From: Pseudomonadota bacterium
GTDB taxonomy: Bacteria; Pseudomonadota; Gammaproteobacteria; Pseudomonadales; Pseudomonadaceae
Direction of reading: 5' to 3'
Assembly: GCA_023388335.1 (NCBI GenBank)
Contig: JAEWGL010000160.1
Location: 1 to 51,163 of the forward strand
DNA: 51,163 bases
Part shown: piece by piece, positions 16,534 to 23,792 of the stretch
Layout of the letters: each line of letters starts with the position of its first letter
Numbering within the stretch: position 1 is the first letter of the stretch
Notes under the pieces: model-generated
Told to the model about the DNA's origin: nothing
Database searches by the model: none
Seen by the model: the letters and a program-made list of their open reading frames with translations, nothing else
Program-made: the position numbers and the translations under genes

Positions 16534-17109
16534 TCAGCGGACGGTTGCCGCCTCGATGAATTCGTTGTGGCCCGGGGCGCAGGGTAGCGGCGATTCGGTG
16601 TGACGCTGCGGACTGATCAGGTTGGTGTACTCCTCGATCACCCGGGCGAGCGCTTCGGGTGGCTCGCAGGCTTGGAACTGCATGCGGATCTGCACTTCGT
16701 CCGGATCGCGGGTATCGCCGCGCCGGCCGTGTGCCCCGACGGTCACCTGAAAGCGCGCACAGGGATTGGCATCGCCCGCTTGCTTGCACGCGGCGGTGAC
16801 CGTGTCAGTACCCTGCACGCGCACCGACAGATCGACCTGCATGCGTTCGAGCGCCAGGCCGCGGGGCGAGACCAGAGCGATCAACGGCACCCGTAGGGTG
16901 TGCTGCTCATCCATGGCCACCTCGACCATCTTGGCTTTCATTGGCGTGCCGAGGGCTTCGGGATCGTAGTCGAAGAACTGGTCGAAGAGCTTGATGTATT
17001 GCTGGGCGATCAGGTTATTGGTGGCGGCGGCCGCTTCCTGCAGGCCGCGGGTGATGTCGCAGAGGTCGCTCGAGGTCATGGGGGCTTGGCCGGTCTTGCG
17101 AGATTCCAA
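16534..17109 (-). CDS. DUF2589-like protein (paralogue a)
   Basis: The 191-residue soluble protein resembles the DUF2589 family, whose function is not known. It carries a predicted N-terminal helix (LQEAAAATNNLIAQQYIKLFDQFF) and a beta-rich body. A late EPPEALARVIEEYTNLI segment is shared with the upstream neighbour, which suggests paralogy. The start at 17109 is TTG, supported by AGGAG eight bases upstream; the first internal ATG (17079) lacks a ribosome binding site. It is the last gene of an apparent Mor-DUF2589-DUF2589 operon. Confidence 0.7.
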   Translation of the reverse strand: MESRKTGQAPMTSSDLCDITRGLQEAAAATNNLIAQQYIKLFDQFFDYDPEALGTPMKAKMVEVAMDEQHTLRVPLIALVSPRGLALERMQVDLSVRVQGTDTVTAACKQAGDANPCARFQVTVGAHGRRGDTRDPDEVQIRMQFQACEPPEALARVIEEYTNLISPQRHTESPLPCAPGHNEFIEAATVR

Positions 17110-17183
17110 TGGTCAGGCTCCTGTGCAGTCCACCAGCCCGGCTCGCGGAGCGGGGCTGGGCAATCGATGTCGGAGGGCAGCGG

Positions 17184-17840
17184 TCAGGCTTGTGGCGAGG
17201 CTTCTTCGGCGGCTGCCTGCCGTTCTGCCGGTTGTGGTACTGCCTGGGGTGATTGCTCGGGTAGGGCGCTGACACTGGCCGCGACGACCGGCTTGGTGGC
17301 GGCGTCGGTGAGCAAGTCCATGACCCGCCTAAGGGCTTCCGGCGGTTCCTGGCGGCGCACCGTGGTGCTGAAAGCGTAGCGGGCGCGGGTATCAGTCTTG
17401 CGGGTCTGCTCCGACTTGTGGCTGACGCTGCCCTTGACGTTCAATTTGAAAGGCCCCCAGCCCAGCTCCGCACTGCCCGCGGCGTCGGCCTCGGTCGCGG
17501 TGCGCTCTTCGGCCATCTGGTTGATGGTCATCTCGAACTCCACCTTGCCCTCCTCGATGGCGATGTTGGGGTGGGTGAGCGCCGCCATCAGTGGGATCTT
17601 TATGGATCTGGAAAGGGCTCCCTGCTGCTGACCCTGTTCATCCACCACGGTTTCGTCGTAGTTGAACTCGATGGCTACGGCCTTGCCGTCCTGGATGCAC
17701 ACCTGCATGAGGAAGTCCGCGTAGGACTTGCTCGCCGTGACTTGTGCCTGGATCATGGCCTGCAGGGGGCCCGCGATCATGCGGTCCATGGGCAGGGCGT
17801 TGATCACCGAGCCGATCAGGGTGTTGTCGATATCTGCCAT
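17184..17840 (-). CDS. DUF2589 domain-containing protein (paralogue b)
   Basis: This 218-residue protein is a clearer DUF2589 member: an N-terminal helical part (IGSVINALPMDRMIAGPLQAMIQAQ) precedes a beta-rich centre (IPLMAALTHPNIAIEEGKVEFEMTI). Its C-terminal EPPEALRRVMDLL motif matches paralogue a. The tail (about residues 185-218) is Ala/Pro/Gln-rich and probably disordered. It has no signal peptide. It lies 67 bp downstream of the Mor-family gene and 74 bp upstream of paralogue a, all on the same strand. No biochemical role can be assigned. Confidence 0.82.
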   Translation of the reverse strand: MADIDNTLIGSVINALPMDRMIAGPLQAMIQAQVTASKSYADFLMQVCIQDGKAVAIEFNYDETVVDEQGQQQGALSRSIKIPLMAALTHPNIAIEEGKVEFEMTINQMAEERTATEADAAGSAELGWGPFKLNVKGSVSHKSEQTRKTDTRARYAFSTTVRRQEPPEALRRVMDLLTDAATKPVVAASVSALPEQSPQAVPQPAERQAAAEEASPQA

Positions 17841-17907
17841 TGGCTGCGATTTCCTTATCTATCAGGGTGACGGCGGAAGGCATCATGGCGTCCGCCGGTT
17901 CGCGCGT

Positions 17908-18288
17908 TCAGCGCGCGTGGTTGTCCTGGCGACGGATGTTGCCGATCTGTCGCAGGCTCAGGCCGTATTTGTCCGCCAACAGGCTGCGTGACAGCCCGTC
18001 GGCGCTTTCCTTCTGGATCTGCTGGTTACGCAGCTGGCGCAGGAAGTGATCGGGTTTGGGGATTTCCAGCGCCATGCCAGCAAAGCGCTTGATCAAGGCG
18101 TCCAGAGCGTCGGCTGGCAGAATGTCGATCAGCCGGGTGCGCTCGCGGTGCTTGGGGATGTACTTGGGCCGGCCGCCATAGGCGCAGGTGAGGCGGTAGG
18201 CGTTCTCGATGCCGATGCATTCGATCAGCGACTGCAGTGAATGGGGCAGTTGCGCGACGTCGATGCGGGTGAGGTCATGCAGTTCCAT
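17908..18288 (-). CDS. Mor transcription activator family protein
   Basis: The 126-residue protein matches the Mor family (phage Mu middle-operon activator and C): a dimerisation region followed by a C-terminal helix-turn-helix, seen here as SRSLLADKYGLSLRQIGNIRRQ. A conserved GGRPKYIPK strand region lies near residues 38-46. I chose the ATG at 18288 because GGAAG lies just upstream and the longer frame is not conserved. No phage structural genes are present, so this is a chromosomal Mor-like regulator, most likely controlling the two DUF2589 genes downstream. Confidence 0.85.
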   Translation of the reverse strand: MELHDLTRIDVAQLPHSLQSLIECIGIENAYRLTCAYGGRPKYIPKHRERTRLIDILPADALDALIKRFAGMALEIPKPDHFLRQLRNQQIQKESADGLSRSLLADKYGLSLRQIGNIRRQDNHAR

Positions 18289-18568
18289 GGTGACTTCCTT
18301 GGGCGGAGGTGGGGCAGCGCAATGCTTGGACATCCGTGCCGAGCGTGAAGAACCACCACTCATTGTGCTGCGAAGTGGCCTGAACCGATTCTCGAACAGC
18401 ACCCGTAGGCTTGCTAGGGGCCAAGCGAACCGGTGCGTGTAGCCACCTTGGTCAGGGTTTGCAGGCAGCGATTACTACCAGCGTAGGACTTGGCTCCGCA
18501 ACTACCCCGCAGGCCTTGATTTGTCTAGCGGCTTGCCCGTTTGTGCTGCGTTGGCTCGTGCACCCAGT
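18289..18568. other. Intergenic region upstream of the Mor-DUF2589 operon
   Basis: These 280 bases contain no convincing coding frame. Transcription control of the Mor gene is expected here. I see no clear sigma-70 promoter or strong dyad. Confidence 0.4.
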
Positions 18569-19030
18569 TCAATCGCAGGGGTAGCTGCGCAGCAGGCCAA
18601 CCAGGCCCAGGTAGGCGTTCGGGGTGTCGAGCTGCGGCGCTGGCAATGTGCGCCAGTCGACCTCCAGGCACAGCGCGCTGATCTCGCGGGTACCTTCCCT
18701 GCCGATGACCAGGGGCGTGAAGTCATGGCGATAGCGGGCGCGGGTTTTGCCGAACGCCTCGACCTGGTGGGCCTGGGCCAAGGTCTGTTGCGCGAGCCCT
18801 GGTAGCTGCGCCTGGGGCAGGCTGAAGTAGGGCCGCTCAGGCTGCTTGGCGAAACGTCCCTCGCGGCGAGTGTTCTGCCATAGCTGTTGCCACTGGCTGG
18901 CGCCGGCTTCAGCGGCCAGGCGCTTGCCCAGGGCCCGCAGCTGGCTTGCGCTCAATGCTTCGGTTTCTAGCGCATGGCAGGGCAGGGCGGCGCACACGAT
19001 CAGCAGCATCAGCACTTTTCGGGTCGACAT
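18569..19030 (-). CDS. Exported hypothetical protein
   Basis: The 153-residue product has a signal peptide (MSTRKVLMLLIVCAALPCHALE, cleavage near residue 20), so it is periplasmic or secreted. The mature part is helical at first (ASQLRALGKRLAAEAGASQWQQ) and ends in a small domain with two cysteines (ALCLEVDW and the C-terminal SYPCD) that could form a disulphide. I do not recognise the family. The ATG at 19030 is preceded by GGAG at suitable spacing; longer frames upstream lack protein-like composition. It is divergent from the small membrane-protein gene at 19177. Confidence 0.7.
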   Translation of the reverse strand: MSTRKVLMLLIVCAALPCHALETEALSASQLRALGKRLAAEAGASQWQQLWQNTRREGRFAKQPERPYFSLPQAQLPGLAQQTLAQAHQVEAFGKTRARYRHDFTPLVIGREGTREISALCLEVDWRTLPAPQLDTPNAYLGLVGLLRSYPCD

Positions 19031-19176
19031 GGTCAGGCTCCACTGCGCGGGAGCGTATGCTGGCAACGACCCGAGGCAGGCGGCAGCGGGAAATGCTCCG
19101 CCCTTTGTGGGTGACGTTGTATGATGGCGGCGGCTCGAAACGAGCCTATTGTCCCTGATGTCGCAAGGATCTTTCG

Positions 19177-19365
19177 ATGACACACGTGCAGCGCCTGAAA
19201 TACTCCCTCCTGATCATCCTGGTAGTGCTGGGTGTCATGCTCGGTCTGTCCTACCTGCAGAAGCAGGGGGTGATCACCGAGCAAATGTTCCAGTACTTCG
19301 CCATCGCCATCGCGGTGATTGTCGTGGTGATCAACGGTGTCCTTCGGCGCAAGGTGAAACACTGA
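19177..19365 (+). CDS. Small membrane protein (62 aa)
   Basis: This 62-residue protein has two hydrophobic helices (LLIILVVLGVMLGLSYL and YFAIAIAVIVVVINGVL) separated by a short loop, and a basic C-terminal tail RRKVKH. It is probably an inner-membrane hairpin. An AAGGATC ribosome binding site precedes the ATG. It is divergent from an exported hypothetical gene and convergent with the Fur-like gene, separated from the latter by a GC-rich hairpin. Function unknown. Confidence 0.72.
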   Translation: MTHVQRLKYSLLIILVVLGVMLGLSYLQKQGVITEQMFQYFAIAIAVIVVVINGVLRRKVKH

Positions 19366-19381
19366 GGCTACCCCATGGCCT

Positions 19382-19399
19382 GGCCGGCGCATGCCGGCC
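19382..19399. terminator. Hairpin between convergent genes
   Basis: GGCCGGC (19382-19388) and GCCGGCC (19393-19399) pair around a GCAT loop. It sits between the convergent 62-aa gene and the Fur-like gene. No clear T-tract follows, so terminator function is inferred from position. Confidence 0.45.
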
Positions 19400-19405
19400 G
19401 ATCGT

Positions 19406-19780
19406 TCAGCGCGTCAGAGGCTGCTCCAGCGCCGCCCGTGCCTGAGGACTGAGGCTGTAGCATTTGTCGTTGCCCAGGCTGATCACGCCCTCGGCGCACA
19501 AGCGTTTAAGCACCTCGCGCACGCTCAGGAACGACAATGGGATATCCAGCTGTTCGAGCTGGGTGTGCACGCCGCGCACGCCGATGCTACGACCGTCTCG
19601 GTCGGCATGATGCAGCGCGTCGATGACCTTCAGGCGAATCAGGCTGGTACGCAGCCCATAGACCCGCAGCAACTCGCGGATCTGTTCATTGCCCACACGC
19701 TCATCGGTGCTGGCGGTTTGCCTTGCCTTTGCCTTGGAGGGGCTTTCGCCACCGTGCAACGCGGGTTGAGAGTTGTACAT
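19406..19780 (-). CDS. Fur-like DNA-binding protein without dimerisation/metal domain
   Basis: The 124-residue protein has a Fur-type winged helix at about residues 33-110 (GLRTSLIRLKVIDALHHAD, then FLSVREVLKRLCAEGVISLG). It stops soon after the wing and lacks the C-terminal dimerisation domain and the histidine/cysteine metal ligands of Fur and Zur. It may therefore act without metal sensing or through another partner. The ATG at 19780 has AGGAG seven bases upstream. It is divergent from pvdQ across about 200 bp containing the palindrome AAACTGCAGTTT (19854-19865). Pseudomonads often label this family as an iron/zinc uptake regulation protein, without proof. Confidence 0.75.
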   Translation of the reverse strand: MYNSQPALHGGESPSKAKARQTASTDERVGNEQIRELLRVYGLRTSLIRLKVIDALHHADRDGRSIGVRGVHTQLEQLDIPLSFLSVREVLKRLCAEGVISLGNDKCYSLSPQARAALEQPLTR

Positions 19781-19981
19781 GTGAATGCTCCTTTTCGTGG
19801 ACTGTCCCGAAAAACGGTGGGGCCTCACTTAATAAGACGAATGAGTCCGAGAAAAACTGCAGTTTCGGATGAAAAAAAATTGCCACGTCCTGTTCAAGAC
19901 GTTCCAGGCGCGCCCGTGGCGTAAAATTTTCAGGGTGAACTTCGTCTGATCGGGATGACCCTTGAATCTGCAGGAGTATCC

Positions 19982-22294
19982 GTGAGCACCCATTTTCGCC
20001 CCTTGGTGAGCGTTGGCCTGGCCGTCGCCCTCGTTGCCTCGAGCCTGGCCGTGCATGCGCGCGAGGCCCGTGGTGAGGCCTCGGCAGAAATTCGCCGTAC
20101 CAGTTTCGGTGTCCCGCATATTCTGGCCAAGGACGAGCGCGGCCTGGGTTATGGGATCGGCTACGCCTATGCGCAGGACAACCTGTGCCTGCTGGCCAAC
20201 GAGATGCTCACGGTCAACGGCGAGCGCTCGCGTTACTTCGGCCCGGACAAGACCACCTTCGAGCGGCGCAAGAACCTTGACAGTGACCTGTTCTACGCCT
20301 GGTTGAACACGCCCACGGCGGTGTTCGGCTTCTGGCAGGCGCAGCCTCAGGAGGTGCGCGCGCTACTCGAAGGCTATGCCAGCGGCTACAACCGCGCCCT
20401 GGCCGAGCGCAGGGCCCAAGGCCTGCCGGCCGAGTGTGGCGAGGGGACGTGGGCGCGGCCGATCACTGCCCTTGACCTGGTCAGGCTGACCCGTCGGCTG
20501 CTGGTCGAAGGCGGTGTTGGCCAGTTCGCCGAGGCACTGGTGGCCGCGACGCCGCCGAAGGTCGCCGCGCAGCGGTCAGATACCGATTTCGGCGCGCTCG
20601 CCGCACGCCAGGCCAGCTTCGCCCTGGAGCGCGGCAGCAATGCAGTGGCTGTAGGCGCCGAGCGCTCCGCCACCGGACGTGGCCTGCTGTTGGCCAACCC
20701 GCACTTTCCCTGGATGGGCGGCATGCGCTTCTATCAGATGCAGCTGACCATCCCGGGCCAACTCGACGTGATGGGCGCGGCGTTACCAGGGCTACCGATG
20801 ATCAACATCGGCTTCAACCAGCACCTGGCCTGGACGCATACGGTCGATGCCTCCAGGCATTTCACCCTCTATCGCCTGCAACTCGATCCGAAGGATCCCA
20901 CTCGCTACCTGCTCGACGGCAAGTCGCTGCCACTGGCCCGCCAGCGCGTGAGCGTCAAGGTCAAGGGTCAGGACGGCCGCCTGACCACGATCGACCGTGA
21001 GGTCTACAGCTCCGGTTTCGGGCCGATAGTGCAGTGGCCGGGCCGCCTGGACTGGGACCATCAGTACGCCTACAGCCTGCGCGATGCCAACCTGGAAAAC
21101 ATCCGGGTGCTGCAACAGTGGTACCGCATCAATCGTGCCGACAGCCTGGATGCACTCAAGGGCACTGTGCAGCACCTGCAGGGCATCCCCTGGGTCAATA
21201 CCCTGGCGGTGGATGCTGGCGGCAATACCTTGTACATGAACCAGTCGGTGGTGCCGTACGTCGACCAGCAATTGCTCGACCAGTGCAGTGATCCGGCGGC
21301 GCAGTCGCTGGTGGTGCTCGATGGCTCGCGCAGCGCCTGCCAGTGGAAGAGCGACCCGCAGGCGGCGCAGCCGGGCATCTTCCCGGCCGCACAGCTGCCC
21401 ACGCTGGAGCGTGGCGACTTCGTGCACAATTCCAACGACTCGGCCTGGATGGCCAACCCGGCGCAGCCACTGACCGGCTTCTCGCCGTTGGTGAGCCGCG
21501 CCGAGCAGCCACTGGGCATGCGCAGCCGCTTTGCCCTGCAACGCCTGAGCGGCATGGCCAGGATCAGCGCCGACGACCTGCAGCGCATGGTAATGGACGA
21601 TGAGGTGTACACCGCTGGGCTGGTCTTGCCTGACCTGCTGGCTTGGTGCAAAGGTGTCGAGCCTGCGCTGCAGCCGCTGTGTGGCAGTCTGCGCGCCTGG
21701 AATGGCAAGGCCGACCTGGACAGCGGTATCGGCCTGGTGCATTTCCAGAACATCCTCCTGGCGGTCCAGAAACACCCCGAGATGTGGCGTGTGGCATTCG
21801 ATCCGGCTGACCCTCAGCATACCCCGCGCGGTTTGGCGGTGGAGCAGGCAGCGGTGCGCAAACGGTTGACCGAGGCTGCCAAGGCTTCCCAGCAAGCCGT
21901 GACCAAGGCCGGGCTGGGGGCTGACAGCCGCTGGGGCCAGATCCAGCAGTCCGCCGATGGCACCCCGGTGCACGGTGGCCCGCAGGCGCTAGGGGTCTAC
22001 AACACGATCCAGAGCGTGCCGCGCGGGCAAGGCAAGCGCCTGGTAGTGAGTGGCACCAGCTATCTGCAAGTGGTCAGCTTCACCGACAAGGGCCCGCAGG
22101 CCAAGGGATTGTTGGCGTTTTCGCTATCCAGCGAAGCCGCTTCCAGCCATGCCAGCGACCAGACCCGCGCCTTCTCGGCCAAGCAGTGGCAGCCAATCCC
22201 GTTCACCGAGGCGCAGATCAAGGCGGACCCGCAGTACCGTCAGTACGTGATCAGCGAGGGTGACAAGGCGGCAGTGGCGGCGAGTGCACCGTGA
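19982..22294 (+). CDS. pvdQ: Acyl-homoserine lactone acylase PvdQ
   Basis: The 770-residue precursor is a periplasmic Ntn-hydrolase of the penicillin acylase family. It has a signal peptide (SVGLAVALVASSLAVHA), an alpha-chain signature DERGLGYGIGYAYAQDN and the autocleavage site ERG|SNAVAVG, with Ser219 (codon at 20636) becoming the N-terminal nucleophile of the beta chain. PvdQ removes the myristoyl group from pyoverdine precursors and cleaves long-chain AHLs. The start is most likely the GTG at 19982 with GGAG five bases upstream, rather than the ATG at 19955. The pvdQ-lpxH-ppiB-glnS order matches P. putida as I recall it. Confidence 0.93.
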   Translation: MSTHFRPLVSVGLAVALVASSLAVHAREARGEASAEIRRTSFGVPHILAKDERGLGYGIGYAYAQDNLCLLANEMLTVNGERSRYFGPDKTTFERRKNLDSDLFYAWLNTPTAVFGFWQAQPQEVRALLEGYASGYNRALAERRAQGLPAECGEGTWARPITALDLVRLTRRLLVEGGVGQFAEALVAATPPKVAAQRSDTDFGALAARQASFALERGSNAVAVGAERSATGRGLLLANPHFPWMGGMRFYQMQLTIPGQLDVMGAALPGLPMINIGFNQHLAWTHTVDASRHFTLYRLQLDPKDPTRYLLDGKSLPLARQRVSVKVKGQDGRLTTIDREVYSSGFGPIVQWPGRLDWDHQYAYSLRDANLENIRVLQQWYRINRADSLDALKGTVQHLQGIPWVNTLAVDAGGNTLYMNQSVVPYVDQQLLDQCSDPAAQSLVVLDGSRSACQWKSDPQAAQPGIFPAAQLPTLERGDFVHNSNDSAWMANPAQPLTGFSPLVSRAEQPLGMRSRFALQRLSGMARISADDLQRMVMDDEVYTAGLVLPDLLAWCKGVEPALQPLCGSLRAWNGKADLDSGIGLVHFQNILLAVQKHPEMWRVAFDPADPQHTPRGLAVEQAAVRKRLTEAAKASQQAVTKAGLGADSRWGQIQQSADGTPVHGGPQALGVYNTIQSVPRGQGKRLVVSGTSYLQVVSFTDKGPQAKGLLAFSLSSEAASSHASDQTRAFSAKQWQPIPFTEAQIKADPQYRQYVISEGDKAAVAASAP

Positions 22295-22312
22295 TACGTG
22301 AAGAGGGCACAA

Positions 22313-22334
22313 CGCTGCGCCGGTGGGCGCAGCG
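22313..22334. terminator. Hairpin between pvdQ and lpxH
   Basis: CGCTGCGCC (22313-22321) and GGCGCAGCG (22326-22334) form a perfect 9-bp stem with a GGTG loop between the convergent pvdQ and lpxH ends. It lacks a strong T-tract; bidirectional termination is likely from position. Confidence 0.55.
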
Positions 22335-22339
22335 CTGCG

Positions 22340-23062
22340 TCAAGCCAGATCGAACGGGGCAAGTTGCAGGCCCTGCTCGTCCACCTGCAGGGCCCAACCC
22401 TGGCGGTCCCAGTCACCCAGCACGATGCGCCGGGCTGGCTGGTCATCGACCATCAGCTTGTGAATGGCCGGACGGTGGGTATGGCCATGCACCAGCGTGC
22501 ACACGCCATGCTGGCGCATCACCCGCGGGACTTCCTCGGGGGTGACATCGACGATCTCGGTAGCCTTCATCCGCGTTTGTGCGCGGCTTTCGCTGCGCAG
22601 CTTGCGCGCCAGTTTGCGCCGGGTGTTCAGCGGCAGGTGCCGCAGAATCCACAAACTCAGCGGGTTGCGCAGGTAACGGCGCATCTTCATGTAGGCAAGA
22701 TCGCGGGTGCACAGGCTGTCGCCGTGCATCAGCAAGACCGCCTCGCCGCCCAGTTCGACCACGCTGGGGTCGGCCAGCAGCGTGCAACCGGCGGCTTCGC
22801 AGAAGGCCTGGCCGATCATGAAGTCGCGGTTGCCGTGCATCAGGTAGATGGCCGTACCGTTGTCGCTGAGCTGGCGCAGGGCCAGGCAGATCTCCTGCTG
22901 GAAGGGTGTCATGGCGTCATCGCCAATCCACGCCTCGAAGAAATCACCAAGGATGTACAGCGCACGGGCGTGGCGAGCACGCCCGTCGAGAAGATCAAGA
23001 AACGCCCGGGTTATGTCCGGGCGTTCTTCTTGCAGGTGCAGATCGGAGATCAGCAGAATCAC
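22340..23062 (-). CDS. lpxH: UDP-2,3-diacylglucosamine diphosphatase
   Basis: The 240-residue calcineurin-like metallophosphoesterase carries all family motifs: ISDLHL, GDFFEAWIGDD, HGNRDFMIG, MHGDSLCTRD and HGHTHRPAIH, which supply the dinuclear manganese ligands. LpxH cleaves UDP-2,3-diacylglucosamine to lipid X in lipid A biosynthesis, at the inner face of the cytoplasmic membrane. Its start overlaps the ppiB stop by 4 nt (ATGA), so the two are translationally coupled. It converges with pvdQ. Confidence 0.96.
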   Translation of the reverse strand: MILLISDLHLQEERPDITRAFLDLLDGRARHARALYILGDFFEAWIGDDAMTPFQQEICLALRQLSDNGTAIYLMHGNRDFMIGQAFCEAAGCTLLADPSVVELGGEAVLLMHGDSLCTRDLAYMKMRRYLRNPLSLWILRHLPLNTRRKLARKLRSESRAQTRMKATEIVDVTPEEVPRVMRQHGVCTLVHGHTHRPAIHKLMVDDQPARRIVLGDWDRQGWALQVDEQGLQLAPFDLA

Positions 23063-23559
23063 TCAATGATCTCGGCTTTCTCGATGATCACGTCGTCCTT
23101 CGGCACGTCCTGGTGGCCGGACTTGGAGCCAGTGGCGACACTTTCGATGGCATCGACGATTTTACGGCCTTCGGTCACTTCGCCGAACACTGCGTAGCCC
23201 CAACCCTGCACATTCTTGCCGCTGTGGTTGAGGAAGTCATTGTTGGAGGCGTTGATGAAGAACTGCGCCGATGCCGAATGCGGTTCCATGGTACGGGCCA
23301 TGGCGATGCTGTACTTGGTGTTCTTCAGGCCATTATCGGCTTCGTTCTCGATGCTGGCGCGGGTTTTCTTCTGGCTCATGCCAGGCTCGAAACCGCCGCC
23401 CTGGATCATGAAACCTTTGATCACGCGGTGGAACACGGTGTTGTCGTAGTGGCCTTCCTTGACGTATTGAACGAAGTTCTCGACGGTCTTGGGCGCTTTC
23501 TCGGCGTTCAGTTGCAGGACGATGTCGCCGTGGTTGGTGCTCAGTTTGACTTTGGACAT
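23059..23559 (-). CDS. ppiB: Peptidyl-prolyl cis-trans isomerase B (cyclophilin)
   Basis: The 166-residue cytoplasmic cyclophilin has the classic core FHRVIKGFMIQGG, followed by SAQFFINASNNDFLN and GYAVFGEVTEG. The family catalyses cis-trans isomerisation of proline peptide bonds. There is no signal peptide, which separates it from periplasmic PpiA. It is the first gene of a ppiB-lpxH operon and is divergent from glnS, with a 233-bp promoter region between them. Confidence 0.95.
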   Translation of the reverse strand: MSKVKLSTNHGDIVLQLNAEKAPKTVENFVQYVKEGHYDNTVFHRVIKGFMIQGGGFEPGMSQKKTRASIENEADNGLKNTKYSIAMARTMEPHSASAQFFINASNNDFLNHSGKNVQGWGYAVFGEVTEGRKIVDAIESVATGSKSGHQDVPKDDVIIEKAEIIE

Positions 23560-23792
23560 GCTGAATTCGCTCTTTCAAGGCATTCGGAATGGGTGCGAAG
23601 CTTCGCGTACAACCACCTGACGCACAGTCGGGCGGCGACGACACAGGACACGCGACGGTTATTTTGCACAGGCCACGATAAAACGCGCCAGTTTGTCGGC
23701 GTCGAGCTGTCAGCAGCTTGACTGCTTCGGCTATGATAAGCGCTTTGATTCAGTCGGCCTACCCAGGCCGTGTACCCGTATTCAAGGATCCT

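Noticed and set aside
16534..18288. Prophage remnant suggested by the Mor-family gene.
   Set aside because: No integrase, structural, lysis or attachment sequences were found around it, and base composition appears continuous with the flanks.
23700..23740. Sigma-70 promoter of glnS using TTGACT and TATGAT.
   Set aside because: The two hexamers are only 8 bp apart, which is too close for a -35/-10 pair.
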